A DNA stretch of 64,000 bases from an uncultured Rhodospirillaceae bacterium (GTDB lineage Bacteria > Pseudomonadota > Alphaproteobacteria > Reyranellales > Reyranellaceae), in the NCBI GenBank assembly GCA_945952105.1, contig CAMFGZ010000018.1, forward strand, positions 58,832 to 122,831. The letters are read 5' to 3'. Positions 46,420 through 55,128 of the stretch are shown piece after piece. The translations under genes and the position numbers were made by a program. The notes below the pieces were generated by a model that saw only the letters and a list, made by a program, of their open reading frames with translations, was not told the origin of the DNA and searched no databases. The stretch's first letter is position 1, and every line of letters starts with the position of its first letter.

Positions 46420-47631
46420 ATGGACCTGACGTTCGGCAAGGAAGAACTCGCCTTCCAGAGTGAAGTACGCGATTGGCTGAAGGAGAATCTGACGCCCGAG
46501 ATCGTTGGCGAGATCAAGGTCGGCCGTAACGCCTACATGCCGAAGGAACGGCTGATCGACTGGCAGAAGCGCCTGGCCAAGAAGGGTTGGCTCTGCACCG
46601 GCTGGCCCAAGGAATTCGGCGGCCCGGGCTTCACCACCACGCAGAAGTACATCTTCGAGATGGAGATGGCGAAGGCCGGCGCGCCGGGCACCTCGCCCTT
46701 CGGTCCCAAGATGTGCGCGCCGGTGATCATGAAGTACGGCTCGGCCGAGCAGAAGGCGCGCCACCTGCCACCGATGCTGAATTCCGACCTGATCTGGTGC
46801 CAGGGCTATTCCGAGCCGGGCTCCGGCTCCGATCTGGCGTCGCTCCGCACCAAGGCGGTGCGTGAGGGCGACTTCTACATCGTGAACGGCCAGAAGACCT
46901 GGACGACCCTGGCGCAGACCGCCGACTGGATCTTCTGCCTGGTGCGCACGTCGAACGAGGGCAAGCCGCAGGAGGGCATCTCCTTCCTGCTGATCGACAT
47001 GAAGACTCCGGGCATTTCGGTCGAGCCGATCATCACCGCCGACGGCAACCGCGCCGGCACGCAGGAAGTGAACTCGGTCTTCTTCACTGACGTGAAGGTG
47101 CCGGTCGAGAACCGCGTGGGTGAGGAGAACAAGGGCTGGACCTACGCCAAGTACCTGCTGGAGTTCGAGCGCGGCGGCAATCCCTACAGCCCGCGCCTGC
47201 GTTCGGGCTTCGAGCGCCTGAAGCGGCTCGCGCAGGCGATGCCGGAAGGCGAGGATTCGATCCTGGCCGACGCGGCCTGGCGCGAGAAGCTCGCGCGAAT
47301 GGACATCGAGATCTCCGGCCTCGAGATGTTCGAGCAGGAGTTCTATTCCAAGCTCGCCTCCGGCCAGAACCCGGGCCCGCTTTCATCGATGATCAAGCTG
47401 CGCGGGACCGAGGTGATGCAGCAGGTCCAGGAATTTGCCGTCGAGGCGGCGGGCTATTATGCCCAGCCGTTCCCCGAGCAGCGTGCCTGGAATGCGAACG
47501 TCGAGCCGATCGGCCCCGAGGGCGCCGACGTGCTGGCGCCGCGCTACTTCAACGGCCGCAAGATGACGATCTACGGCGGTTCGTCGGAAGTGCAGCGCGG
47601 GATCATGTCGAAGGTGATGCTGGGCCTTTAG
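46420..47631 (+). CDS. acyl-CoA dehydrogenase (first of a paralogous pair)
   Basis: The 403-residue flavoenzyme oxidises an acyl-CoA to the enoyl-CoA. Motifs are WCQGYSEPGSGSDLASLRT (residues 126-144), QKTWTTLAQTADW (158-170) and a C-terminal TIYGGSSEVQRGIM. The segment LLEFERGG places Glu250 where isovaleryl-CoA-type dehydrogenases keep the catalytic base, while the alternative C-terminal position is Gly; this is inference. An AAAGGAG site precedes the ATG. It is closely similar to the next gene over its whole length. Confidence 0.95.
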   Translation: MDLTFGKEELAFQSEVRDWLKENLTPEIVGEIKVGRNAYMPKERLIDWQKRLAKKGWLCTGWPKEFGGPGFTTTQKYIFEMEMAKAGAPGTSPFGPKMCAPVIMKYGSAEQKARHLPPMLNSDLIWCQGYSEPGSGSDLASLRTKAVREGDFYIVNGQKTWTTLAQTADWIFCLVRTSNEGKPQEGISFLLIDMKTPGISVEPIITADGNRAGTQEVNSVFFTDVKVPVENRVGEENKGWTYAKYLLEFERGGNPYSPRLRSGFERLKRLAQAMPEGEDSILADAAWREKLARMDIEISGLEMFEQEFYSKLASGQNPGPLSSMIKLRGTEVMQQVQEFAVEAAGYYAQPFPEQRAWNANVEPIGPEGADVLAPRYFNGRKMTIYGGSSEVQRGIMSKVMLGL

Positions 47632-47634
47632 ATC

Positions 47635-47720
47635 TGTCGTCCTGAGCAAAGCGAAGGACCTCACGTAACGATCACAGTACCCTGTCGAAGCGCTGGATCC
47701 TCTGCTTCGCTCGGGATGAA
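47635..47720. repeat. imperfect inverted repeat between the acyl-CoA dehydrogenase genes
   Basis: A left arm around 47635-47660 (GTCCTGAGCAAAGCGAAGGA) is matched, with mismatches and a one-base shift, by the reverse complement of 47696-47720 (core CTGCTTCGCTCGGGATGA). Related GAGCGAAGCGAAGGA-type palindromic units recur between genes in many bacteria, as I recall. It could fold as a long hairpin in a shared transcript. Confidence 0.55.
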
Positions 47721-47736
47721 AAGATAGGGCAAGGAA

Positions 47737-48951
47737 ATGCGTCTAGCCTTCAACGATCAGGAACTGGCCTTCCAGCAGGAAGTGCGCGAGTGGATTGCGG
47801 CCAACATGCCGCCGGAAGTGGCGGAGGAGAGCCGCCGCAGCCGCAGCAGCCACGTCTCCAAGGAGCGGCTGGTCCAGTGGCAGAAGAAGCTCGCGAGCAA
47901 GGGCTGGCTCTGCCCCAACTGGCCGAAGGAATATGGCGGGCCGGGCTGGACCTCGACGCAGAAGTTCATCTTCGAGATGGAGATGGCGCGCGCCGATTCG
48001 CCGTATCTCTCGTCGTTCAGCATCAAGATGGTGGCGCCGGTCCTGATGAAGTTCGGCAGCGAGGCGCAGAAGAAGCGCTTCCTGCCGAAGATCGCCGCCG
48101 CCGAGGAACTATGGTGCCAGGGCTACTCCGAACCGGGCTCGGGTTCCGACCTCGCTTCCTTGCGTACCAAGGCCGAGCGACAGGGCGACCACTACGTCGT
48201 CAACGGTCAGAAGATCTGGACGACCAACGCGCATTTCGCCGACTGGATCTTCTGCCTCGTGCGCACCTCGAATGAGGGCAAGCGCCAGGAGGGCATCTCC
48301 TTCCTGCTGATCGACATGAAGTCGCCGGGCATCACGCTCGATCCCATCTACCTGGTCGACGGCACGCGAACGCCGATGCGCCATGAGGTCAACCAGGTCT
48401 TCTTCACCGACGTGAAGGTGCCGGTCGAGAACCTGGTGGGCGAAGAGAACAAGGGCTGGACCTACGCCAAGTTCCTGCTCGAGTTCGAGCGCGGCGGCCA
48501 GGCCTTCGGGCCGCGGCTGCGCAAGGCGTTCCGCCACCTGCAGACCCTGTCGAGGACGCAGATGAACGAGGGCCAGTCGCTCTCGGGCGACCCGCAATGG
48601 CGCGAGAAGATGGCGGCCGTCGAAATGGAGATCGATGCCATCGAGATGAACGAGTTGATGTTCTATTCGAGCCTCAAGACCGGCGACGCACCTGGCAACA
48701 TGGGGTCGGTCGTGAAGATGCGCGGTACCGAGGTCGGCCAAAAGGTGACCGAACTTGCGGTCGAAGCGGTCGGCTGGTACGGCACGCCTTTCACCGAGCT
48801 GCGCAACTACGACAGCAACGTGGTCCCGGTTGGCGGCGAATATGTCGACGATGTCTCGCCGCGCTACTTCAACACGCGCAAGACCACGATCTATGGCGGC
48901 TCTTCGGAAGTTCAGCGCAACGTGCTGGCGAAGGCGATGCTCGGCCTCTGA
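47737..48951 (+). CDS. acyl-CoA dehydrogenase (second of a paralogous pair)
   Basis: The 404-residue protein aligns end to end with the preceding dehydrogenase, sharing CQGYSEPGSGSDLASLRTKA, ADWIFCLVRTSNEGK, QEGISFLLIDMK and GWTYAK(Y/F)LLEFERGG. Glu251 is the likely catalytic base and TIYGGSSEVQRN closes the fold. An AGGAAATG start context is at 47737. The tandem copies may act on different substrates or as a heteromeric enzyme, as in known two-subunit acyl-CoA dehydrogenases. Confidence 0.95.
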   Translation: MRLAFNDQELAFQQEVREWIAANMPPEVAEESRRSRSSHVSKERLVQWQKKLASKGWLCPNWPKEYGGPGWTSTQKFIFEMEMARADSPYLSSFSIKMVAPVLMKFGSEAQKKRFLPKIAAAEELWCQGYSEPGSGSDLASLRTKAERQGDHYVVNGQKIWTTNAHFADWIFCLVRTSNEGKRQEGISFLLIDMKSPGITLDPIYLVDGTRTPMRHEVNQVFFTDVKVPVENLVGEENKGWTYAKFLLEFERGGQAFGPRLRKAFRHLQTLSRTQMNEGQSLSGDPQWREKMAAVEMEIDAIEMNELMFYSSLKTGDAPGNMGSVVKMRGTEVGQKVTELAVEAVGWYGTPFTELRNYDSNVVPVGGEYVDDVSPRYFNTRKTTIYGGSSEVQRNVLAKAMLGL

Positions 48952-48963
48952 GGCGGGCATCGC

Positions 48964-50064
48964 GTGAGCGGCGCGAAGAAGGCGGTCTTCTACGCGGTCC
49001 TGGCGGCCATCGTCCTGGCGGCGCTGGAGATCGCGTCGTCCGCGTTCCTCTATGTCGTGAACAAGGACAGTATCGCCAGCCTGCCCGGAGCGCCGTCCGA
49101 GCCGGCAACCTTCCTGGCTGTCCGGACGGGGTTGAGCTTGCTGTTCCCGGGTACCTTTCCCGACCCGGCGACCTACCGGCGCATGACGCGCTTGCCGGCA
49201 GGTTTCTTCGCCGAGGACCCGGAGCAGGGGTATCGGGCCAATCCGGGCCGCTACATCTTTCGCTACAGCGGACTTAAGCAGGGAAAGTCAGAGCATCTCG
49301 ACGCCGTCGTGACGGTCAGCGCCGACGGAACGAGATCCACTGGCAACGCGCGGGCGGATGCCGCAAGGCGCATTTTCGTCCTGGGCGATTCCTACGTGTT
49401 CGGCGATGGCGTCAACGACGAGCAGACTTTCAGCTTCCTGCTGCAGACGGCTTTTCCGGATGCCAGCGTGCATCTTCATGCACTGGCGGGTTACTCCTGG
49501 GCCAATGCGCTGGTCACGATGGAGCGGATCAAGGACCGGATCCGTCCCGGCGACATCGTCGTCCTAGGCTATGCCTATTACTACAAGGAACGCCATGTCG
49601 CCGCGCCGTCACGGCTGCGCAGCATCCGCGACTGGATGGCCTCTACCTTTCCCGACGTCGAACTCGACCCGAAAGACAGGCTGATCCGCGCGCGGCTGGA
49701 CGGCGGCAATCGCCTGATCCTCGACACGATCCCGATGCACTGCAAGTTTGATCCGGCCTACTGCAACGGCCCCGCACCCAGCCCCGACTATGTCGACAGG
49801 GTATCGAGCGAACTCCTGCGGGCGATCGCCTCGAAGACGCGCGAGAAGATCGTTCTTCTCCACATGTTCGGCCCGAAGAACGATCCCGTCCTTCGCGACC
49901 TGCCAGCCAACGTCGAGCTGATCGCGGCGACGCCGCAGGATTTCAGCTACGTCATGCAGGACAACATCATGGGTCTCGACGATCACGGCGGACCCTATTG
50001 GCACTATGCGATGTATTCCAGGCTGAAGCCTGTCATCCCGCCGCCCGGGGCCGCACGGCAATGA
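48964..50064 (+). CDS. membrane-anchored SGNH/GDSL-like protein, unknown function
   Basis: The 366-residue protein opens with a hydrophobic anchor (AVFYAVLAAIVLAALEIASS) and is otherwise extracytoplasmic. RIFVLGDSYVFGDGVND is a GDS block of SGNH hydrolases, with Ser as candidate nucleophile; GYSWAN may supply the Gly/Asn oxyanion region, and DDHGGPYWH near the C-terminus resembles the Asp-His pair. Such proteins often modify cell-surface glycans. The GTG at 48964 follows the upstream stop by 12 bases. Its last 32 bases overlap the convergent MerR gene. Confidence 0.7.
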   Translation: MSGAKKAVFYAVLAAIVLAALEIASSAFLYVVNKDSIASLPGAPSEPATFLAVRTGLSLLFPGTFPDPATYRRMTRLPAGFFAEDPEQGYRANPGRYIFRYSGLKQGKSEHLDAVVTVSADGTRSTGNARADAARRIFVLGDSYVFGDGVNDEQTFSFLLQTAFPDASVHLHALAGYSWANALVTMERIKDRIRPGDIVVLGYAYYYKERHVAAPSRLRSIRDWMASTFPDVELDPKDRLIRARLDGGNRLILDTIPMHCKFDPAYCNGPAPSPDYVDRVSSELLRAIASKTREKIVLLHMFGPKNDPVLRDLPANVELIAATPQDFSYVMQDNIMGLDDHGGPYWHYAMYSRLKPVIPPPGAARQ

Positions 50065-51025
50065 CGCCTTCGGTGCGCGCCCGAACCTCCGGCGTCGCGA
50101 GGCAGGAGACCAGCGCCTCGTAGCCCGGCGTCCCGGGATGAGGTGCCACGCGAAACGGCGGGCTGTGATTGGCGGGGCAAAAAAGGATTGTCTCGCCGGC
50201 GCCGACCGCGTCGAGATCCAGGATCGAGTTCGACCGGGTCATTACGAACAGCGGCGGCGTGCCGTGTTCGCGTCGGCGCAGATGGGCGATCAGCGCCTCC
50301 TGCGTCGGCCTGTCGAGACCCTGTTCCACCAGGTCGACCACGATGGGATTCGAGGTTTCGAGACCGGCGAAGAGCGCCCGAAGGGCCGGCGAGTCGGTCG
50401 CGCCATCCTGCACGAGCAAGGCGATCGTCGGCTCGATGTTCGATTGCGAGGATGGATTGGCGGTCCGGTCGAGGCCGAGGAAAATGCCGTCGAGTTCCTC
50501 GGCCAGCCGCATCGCCAGCCGCGTCTTGCCGCTGCCCAGCGGGCCGGTGATGTAGGTGAGGGGCCGGATGTCACGCAGTTCGAAGCGCTCGCCGCCCCAG
50601 GGCCAGGGAAGATCAAACGAGACGCTGAGGCCGGTCGGAGGCGCGAGCAGACGCGCCAGCTCGCCTACCGTTGGCGTCTGCCCGCGCGCAAGGTCGCTGC
50701 GCAAGCCACGCAGACGGTCGAGAGCGTCCACCACCTCGTTCAGCCGTGCTTCGAGCGTGGACTGGTGCGCGGCAAGTGCCGGTTCCAGCCCGCTTGCATC
50801 GCCGGTGAGCACGCGCGCCACTTGGGCAAGGCTGAAGCCCAGGGTACGCAGGGTGACTATCTCCGAGGCGCGCTCCATGTCCTTCGGTCCATAGGCGCGC
50901 CAACCCGATTCGGAGCGAACGGGCGCGATGAGTCCACGCTGCTCGTAGAGTCGCAATGCCTTGCTCGAGACGCCGAGACGACGTGCCGCCTCGGATGGGT
51001 TCAGGAATGCGCCGAAAGAGTTCAC
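50033..51025 (-). CDS. MerR-family HTH fused to a P-loop ATPase-like domain
   Basis: Residues 9-75 form a MerR-type HTH and wing (NPSEAARRLGVSSKALRLYEQ, then GWRAYGPKDMERASEIVTL), followed by a helical coiled-coil. From about residue 135 a second domain begins with a Walker A, GPLGSGKT (161-168), and a possible Walker B, PIVVDLVE (227-234). It continues with LFVMTRSNSILDLD and CPANHSPPF. MerR proteins normally end in a small ligand-binding domain; an ATPase-like effector domain is unusual. It is divergent from the aldo/keto reductase across 126 bases and probably controls itself or that gene. Confidence 0.8.
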   Translation of the reverse strand: MNSFGAFLNPSEAARRLGVSSKALRLYEQRGLIAPVRSESGWRAYGPKDMERASEIVTLRTLGFSLAQVARVLTGDASGLEPALAAHQSTLEARLNEVVDALDRLRGLRSDLARGQTPTVGELARLLAPPTGLSVSFDLPWPWGGERFELRDIRPLTYITGPLGSGKTRLAMRLAEELDGIFLGLDRTANPSSQSNIEPTIALLVQDGATDSPALRALFAGLETSNPIVVDLVEQGLDRPTQEALIAHLRRREHGTPPLFVMTRSNSILDLDAVGAGETILFCPANHSPPFRVAPHPGTPGYEALVSCLATPEVRARTEGVIAVRPRAAG

Positions 51026-51151
51026 GATCCGCCTCGCTTGTCGATCGTAGCCTTATGAAGGTGGTCCCAAGGGCCGGGTCAACAGGCTTTTCCGCCCACA
51101 GCATCCGTCATCTGGGGCACAATCGAGGAAACCACGCGAAGGACACGCCCC

Positions 51152-52174
51152 ATGGATTACCGCAATCTCGGCCGGGCCGGCCTGAAAGTCTCAGAGATCT
51201 GTCTCGGCACGATGACCTTTGGCAACGGCGCCGACCAGGAGGGTGCGACGAGGATGGTGAACGCCGCACTCGATGCGGGCGTCACGTTTTTCGATACCGC
51301 GAATTCCTATGTCGGCGGCACGTCGGAGACGATGCTCGGCATCGCGCTGAAGGGGCGGCGGGAGGACGCCATCATCGCCTCCAAGTTCTTCAATCCGATG
51401 GGCGGTCGGCCCAACGATTCGGGCATGTCGCGGCTGCACATCAAGCAGCAGATCGAGGGTTCCCTGAAGCGGTTGCAGACCGACTATATCGACATCTACT
51501 ACATCCATCACGTCGACCATCAGACACCGCTCGAGGAGATGCTGCGCGCGCTCGACGATCTCGTGCGTGAGGGCAAGATCCTCTACACCGCCTGCTCGAA
51601 CTTCGAGGCGTGGCGCCTGATGGAGGCGCTGTGGATCAGCGACACGAAGGGGTGGGAGCGCTTCGCGGCTTACCAGCCGCAATACAGTCTCGTGGTCCGC
51701 GACATCGACGAGGAGATCGTGCCGGCGCTGCAGCTCAAGGGGCTGGGCTGTGTGGCCTGGTCGCCGCTGGGCAGCGGTTATCTTGCGGGCAAATACACGC
51801 CGGGCAATCTCACGGTCCAGGGGAGCCGCTCGGCCGAGGGCTGGGGATTCCAGAGCAGGTTCTTTGCGCCCAACCACGGCGAGATCCTGCAGACCCTACT
51901 CGACACGGCGAAGGAGCTGGGCAAGCCGCCGGCCGAGGTGGCGCTGCGCTGGGTGATGGACCAGCCCTTCATGACCAGCGCCATCGTTGGCGCCCGTAAT
52001 GCCGAGCAGCTCGGTGAGACGCTGAAGGCGGGCGGCTGGCGCCTGCCGGATGACGCTCTTGCCCGGTTGAATGCGGTGTCTGCACAGCCCAACCGGTATC
52101 CACGGGCCTTCGAGGATCCGATGCCGCTGCGCCGAGCTAGTGCGCTCAAGATGCCCGGCTCGCCAAAGGCCTAG
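51152..52174 (+). CDS. aldo/keto reductase
   Basis: The 340-residue NADPH-dependent oxidoreductase has a TIM-barrel AKR layout: MDYRNLGRAGLKVSEICLGT, then FFDTANSYVGGTSE with catalytic Asp and Tyr, IIASKFFN with Lys, and DIYYIHHVDHQTP with His. The C-terminal cofactor region includes MTSAIVGARNAEQLGE. It resembles the YajO/general stress AKR group. Substrate unknown. Its last four bases overlap the end of the convergent secreted-protein gene. Confidence 0.94.
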   Translation: MDYRNLGRAGLKVSEICLGTMTFGNGADQEGATRMVNAALDAGVTFFDTANSYVGGTSETMLGIALKGRREDAIIASKFFNPMGGRPNDSGMSRLHIKQQIEGSLKRLQTDYIDIYYIHHVDHQTPLEEMLRALDDLVREGKILYTACSNFEAWRLMEALWISDTKGWERFAAYQPQYSLVVRDIDEEIVPALQLKGLGCVAWSPLGSGYLAGKYTPGNLTVQGSRSAEGWGFQSRFFAPNHGEILQTLLDTAKELGKPPAEVALRWVMDQPFMTSAIVGARNAEQLGETLKAGGWRLPDDALARLNAVSAQPNRYPRAFEDPMPLRRASALKMPGSPKA

Positions 52175-53469
52175 TTGGCGCGCACCATGCGGTTGCAGGA
52201 GAGGCGGCAGCGGCCCTGCTTGTCGACATCCTGCCGATCCTGCAAATCCAGGATCTGCGGAACGTAGAGCGGCCGGTTGTTGACGATGCCTGTGGTCGAG
52301 ACCATCCGGGCCTGGCGGCCGGCCTCGGCCTGGGAGTAGACGACGGCGACGCCGCCCAGAAGAGCGAAATCGTCGGGCCACTTCGCTTCCAGCAGTGTGA
52401 CGGGCCGGCCCGCTTCGTCCTTGGCTTGCCAGCGCCGCACCTTCGGAAGCACGCCCGCCCGGCCGACGCCGCGGTAGACCTTGCCTTCGAGATCGATGCC
52501 GACCTGCAGCAGCTCGGTGAGCGGCAGCTGTGTGTAGGTGTATTGCTCGGCGTTGTGCCCGACCCAGATCTCGACATGGGGGAGATTCACCCAGGAACCG
52601 CCGGCCGGGGCCGGCTGGTTGGCCGCGAGAGGATCGTGGACCTGGATCAGCAACGTGTTCAGACCCGAGGGCAGAACCCTGATCTCCGCGGCCTGCGCGC
52701 GGGACGCAGCGGTGCCGAACACGACGAATCCGTCGTCACCGGCCGTGGTCATGCTCGGGACGCAGTCTCCGATCGTGCCGCCCATCGGGACGTCCGGCTT
52801 TTCGCCGCGGGTCGGGCTCACCAGGGTATAGGCGCCGTAGACTCCCTTGGCGGGTTCCGCCGAGAAGCTCTTGCCGGGGCCGCTCGGCCACTCGGGACAT
52901 CCCACGTCGAGATCCTTGAGGCGGCTGTCCTTGGCGACCGATCTGGCCAAGAGCGTGTTGAAGTCGATGTAGGTCCTGACGCCGGTCTGCTCGGCCCCAT
53001 CGTGATAGGAGCATGACAGTTCAGCCAACGCCCTCAGCGGAACCAGCGAGGAGATCACGGTCGCGGTCCAGCGCCAGGCGGACCCGCCGGCCTGCCAGTG
53101 GGTGAAGCGGTTGGGACGGACCTGCACTTCGTCCTCGCCAACGCCGGCCGAGCCGTAGCCGTCGTTGCACAGTTGCAGGATCTGCTTCGGGGGTGCCGTA
53201 CCGTCCAGCAGCCAGTATTCGACACCGCCGTCTCGCATGTCCCCGGCAATGCAGCCCTGTTCCTGGTCCTTCGGCTTGTCGGCAAGGCCCAGCCGGATCT
53301 CTGCGATGGAGAGCGGCGTGCCGTTCGGGGATTTGCCGGCATCGAAGGTCTTGGCGATCTTGCAACCGGCTCGCTTGCCGCACATCGCGGCAGTCTGCGC
53401 GGGATCGGGAGCGGCCGACGCGATCGCAGGAAGGGCAACAAGAAGCAATGAAACGAAGGGAAGGCGCAT
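52171..53469 (-). CDS. secreted protein of unknown function
   Basis: The 432-residue protein has a signal peptide (RLPFVSLLLVALPAIASA, cleavage before Ala-Pro). The mature protein is Cys-containing (CGKRAGCKIAK, QGCIAGDM, LQLCNDGYG, LSCSYHDG, VGCPEW, IGDCVPS, GRCRLSC), consistent with disulfides in the periplasm, and has many aromatic beta-type stretches (HWQAGGSAWRWTATV; GSWVNLPHVEIWVGHNAEQY). I do not recognise a family or active site. It begins three bases before the stop of the dioxygenase gene upstream, on the same strand. Confidence 0.75.
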   Translation of the reverse strand: MRLPFVSLLLVALPAIASAAPDPAQTAAMCGKRAGCKIAKTFDAGKSPNGTPLSIAEIRLGLADKPKDQEQGCIAGDMRDGGVEYWLLDGTAPPKQILQLCNDGYGSAGVGEDEVQVRPNRFTHWQAGGSAWRWTATVISSLVPLRALAELSCSYHDGAEQTGVRTYIDFNTLLARSVAKDSRLKDLDVGCPEWPSGPGKSFSAEPAKGVYGAYTLVSPTRGEKPDVPMGGTIGDCVPSMTTAGDDGFVVFGTAASRAQAAEIRVLPSGLNTLLIQVHDPLAANQPAPAGGSWVNLPHVEIWVGHNAEQYTYTQLPLTELLQVGIDLEGKVYRGVGRAGVLPKVRRWQAKDEAGRPVTLLEAKWPDDFALLGGVAVVYSQAEAGRQARMVSTTGIVNNRPLYVPQILDLQDRQDVDKQGRCRLSCNRMVRAN

Positions 53470-53472
53470 GGT

Positions 53473-54351
53473 TCAACCTGCGAGGACGAGTTCGCCCACG
53501 ATCTGCGTGCGATGCATCAGGCGGCGCAGGTTCTCGTCGAACGCATCGCGGCGATGCATGACGCAGCGATTGTCCCACATCACCAGGTCGCCGGCGCGCC
53601 ACTTCTGGTACCAGGCAAACTTCTCCTGCGTGGCGTGCGCCCAGATCGCATCGAGCAGCGCCTCGCTCTCCTCGACCGGAAGGCCGTGGATATAGGCGCC
53701 GGGGCGACGGCCAAGGAAAAGTGCCTTGCGCCCGGTGACGGGATGCAGGCGGACGAGCGGATGGACCGCGCCCGGCGTATGACGAACGTCGAGCGTGCGC
53801 TGGAAGCCCTTGCGCAGCTCGCCGGCCGAATTGCGGCTGGAATCGTGGATGCAGGTCTTGCCTTCGATCGCGCGCTTCAGCTCGGGCGAGAGCGTCTCGT
53901 AAGCTGCGTACATGTTCAGGAAGCCGGTATTGCCGCCATCGGGCGGCACTTCGAGCGCGTAGAGCAACGAGGCGCGCGGCGGCAGCTCGTTGTAGGACAT
54001 GTCCGTGTGCCAGACGAGCTCGTAGGAGCCGAGACTGCCGACCGCCTTGCCTTCCTTCTTCACGCTGGCGATGACGGCCACCCATTCGCGCGCCTCGTCG
54101 ATCACGTCGGAATCGGCGCGGTCGAGGCTGGCCGCCGAGATCGGCACGCGGTCGAGTTCGCCGAAGCGGGCGCTGAACTTCATCAGCATGCGGTCGTCGA
54201 GCTTCTGGCCCGAGAAGCGCAATACGAGATGCTCGCCCCACGCCTGGGCGATGCGACCGAAGACCTCGTCGCTGACCGGCTTCGAGAGGTCGACACCATG
54301 CACGTCGGCGGCCAGAGCGGCGCCGGTCGGCTGGATCCAAAGGTCGGTCAT
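53473..54351 (-). CDS. TauD/TfdA-family Fe(II)/2-oxoglutarate dioxygenase
   Basis: The 292-residue enzyme has the 2-His-1-Asp iron site as His115-x-Asp117 (VWHTDMSY) and distal His266 (NRCVMHRRDAF), with a conserved Arg near 277-281 for 2-oxoglutarate. The N-terminus LWIQPTGAALAADVHGVDLSKP is typical of TauD/TfdA proteins. These hydroxylate taurine, chlorophenoxyacetates and many other carboxylates or sulfonates. Substrate unknown. It lies 11 bases from the SDR gene on the same strand. Confidence 0.94.
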   Translation of the reverse strand: MTDLWIQPTGAALAADVHGVDLSKPVSDEVFGRIAQAWGEHLVLRFSGQKLDDRMLMKFSARFGELDRVPISAASLDRADSDVIDEAREWVAVIASVKKEGKAVGSLGSYELVWHTDMSYNELPPRASLLYALEVPPDGGNTGFLNMYAAYETLSPELKRAIEGKTCIHDSSRNSAGELRKGFQRTLDVRHTPGAVHPLVRLHPVTGRKALFLGRRPGAYIHGLPVEESEALLDAIWAHATQEKFAWYQKWRAGDLVMWDNRCVMHRRDAFDENLRRLMHRTQIVGELVLAG

Positions 54352-54362
54352 CTACTTCTCCC

Positions 54363-55115
54363 TTATCCGTGCATCGTGAGGCCGCCGGAGACGCTGATCG
54401 TCTGGCCGGTGATGAAACCCGCATCGTCGCTGGCGAGGAAGCAGACGGCGCCGGGGATGTCCTCTGGTTGGCCGACCCGCTTCATCGGAATGGCGCCAAC
54501 CAGCGCGGCCCGCACTTTCTGGCCGCGCTCGTCGTCACCGGCGACGGCGGCCAGAAGGGGCGTGTCGGTCGGGCCGGGGCAGACCGCGTTCAGCGTGATG
54601 CCCTTGCGGGCGACCTCGCGGGCCACGGTTTTGGTGAAAGCTATGATGCCACCCTTGCAGGCCGAGTAGACGGCTTCCTGTGAGGAGCCGACACGGCCCG
54701 CGTCCGATGCGATGTTGACGATGCGACCGCTGCCGCGCGCCACCATGCCCTTCAGCACGAAGTGGCTCATGTTGAGTGGGCCGCGCAGGTTGATCGCGAT
54801 AAGCTGGTCCCAGAGGTCCGGCGTGGTGTCGACAAAGTTGGCGAAACGGTCCCAGCCGGCGTTGTTCACCAGGATGTCGGTCGGACCGACCTTCGCCTCG
54901 AAGTCGACAATCGCGGCACCGACGGCCTCGTAGTCCGCGATGTCCACGCCCGAGGCATAACCACCGATCTCGGCAGCGACCCTCTTCGCGCCGTCGAGGT
55001 TCTTGTCGAACACCCCGACACGGCCACCGTACTCGGTGAAGCGCCGGCAGATGGCGCTGCCGATGGCGCCGCCGCCACCTGTTACGATGACGTTCTTCCC
55101 GTTCAGTCCGCGCAT
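54363..55115 (-). CDS. short-chain dehydrogenase, similar to 2-hydroxycyclohexanecarboxyl-CoA dehydrogenase (BadH)
   Basis: The 250-residue SDR has the NAD(P) motif [19 protein letters not shown] ([11 protein letters not shown]), the catalytic Ser and YxxxK (YSACK), and [10 protein letters not shown]. Several stretches, including [20 protein letters not shown] and [16 protein letters not shown], match my recollection of Rhodopseudomonas BadH closely. BadH oxidises the 2-hydroxy-acyl-CoA of alicyclic acids. With the enoyl-CoA hydratase upstream and the dehydrogenases at 46-49 kb, a role in beta-oxidation of a cyclic or branched acid is possible. Confidence 0.9.
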   Translation of the reverse strand: MRGLNGKNVIVTGGGGAIGSAICRRFTEYGGRVGVFDKNLDGAKRVAAEIGGYASGVDIADYEAVGAAIVDFEAKVGPTDILVNNAGWDRFANFVDTTPDLWDQLIAINLRGPLNMSHFVLKGMVARGSGRIVNIASDAGRVGSSQEAVYSACKGGIIAFTKTVAREVARKGITLNAVCPGPTDTPLLAAVAGDDERGQKVRAALVGAIPMKRVGQPEDIPGAVCFLASDDAGFITGQTISVSGGLTMHG

Positions 55116-55128
55116 GGTCGCCTCCGGG

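Noticed and set aside
51026..51151. CCTT-ATG-AAGG dyad as a MerR operator upstream of the aldo/keto reductase
   Set aside because: The dyad is only four bases per arm and does not extend; no 19-20-base-spaced promoter could be seen around it.
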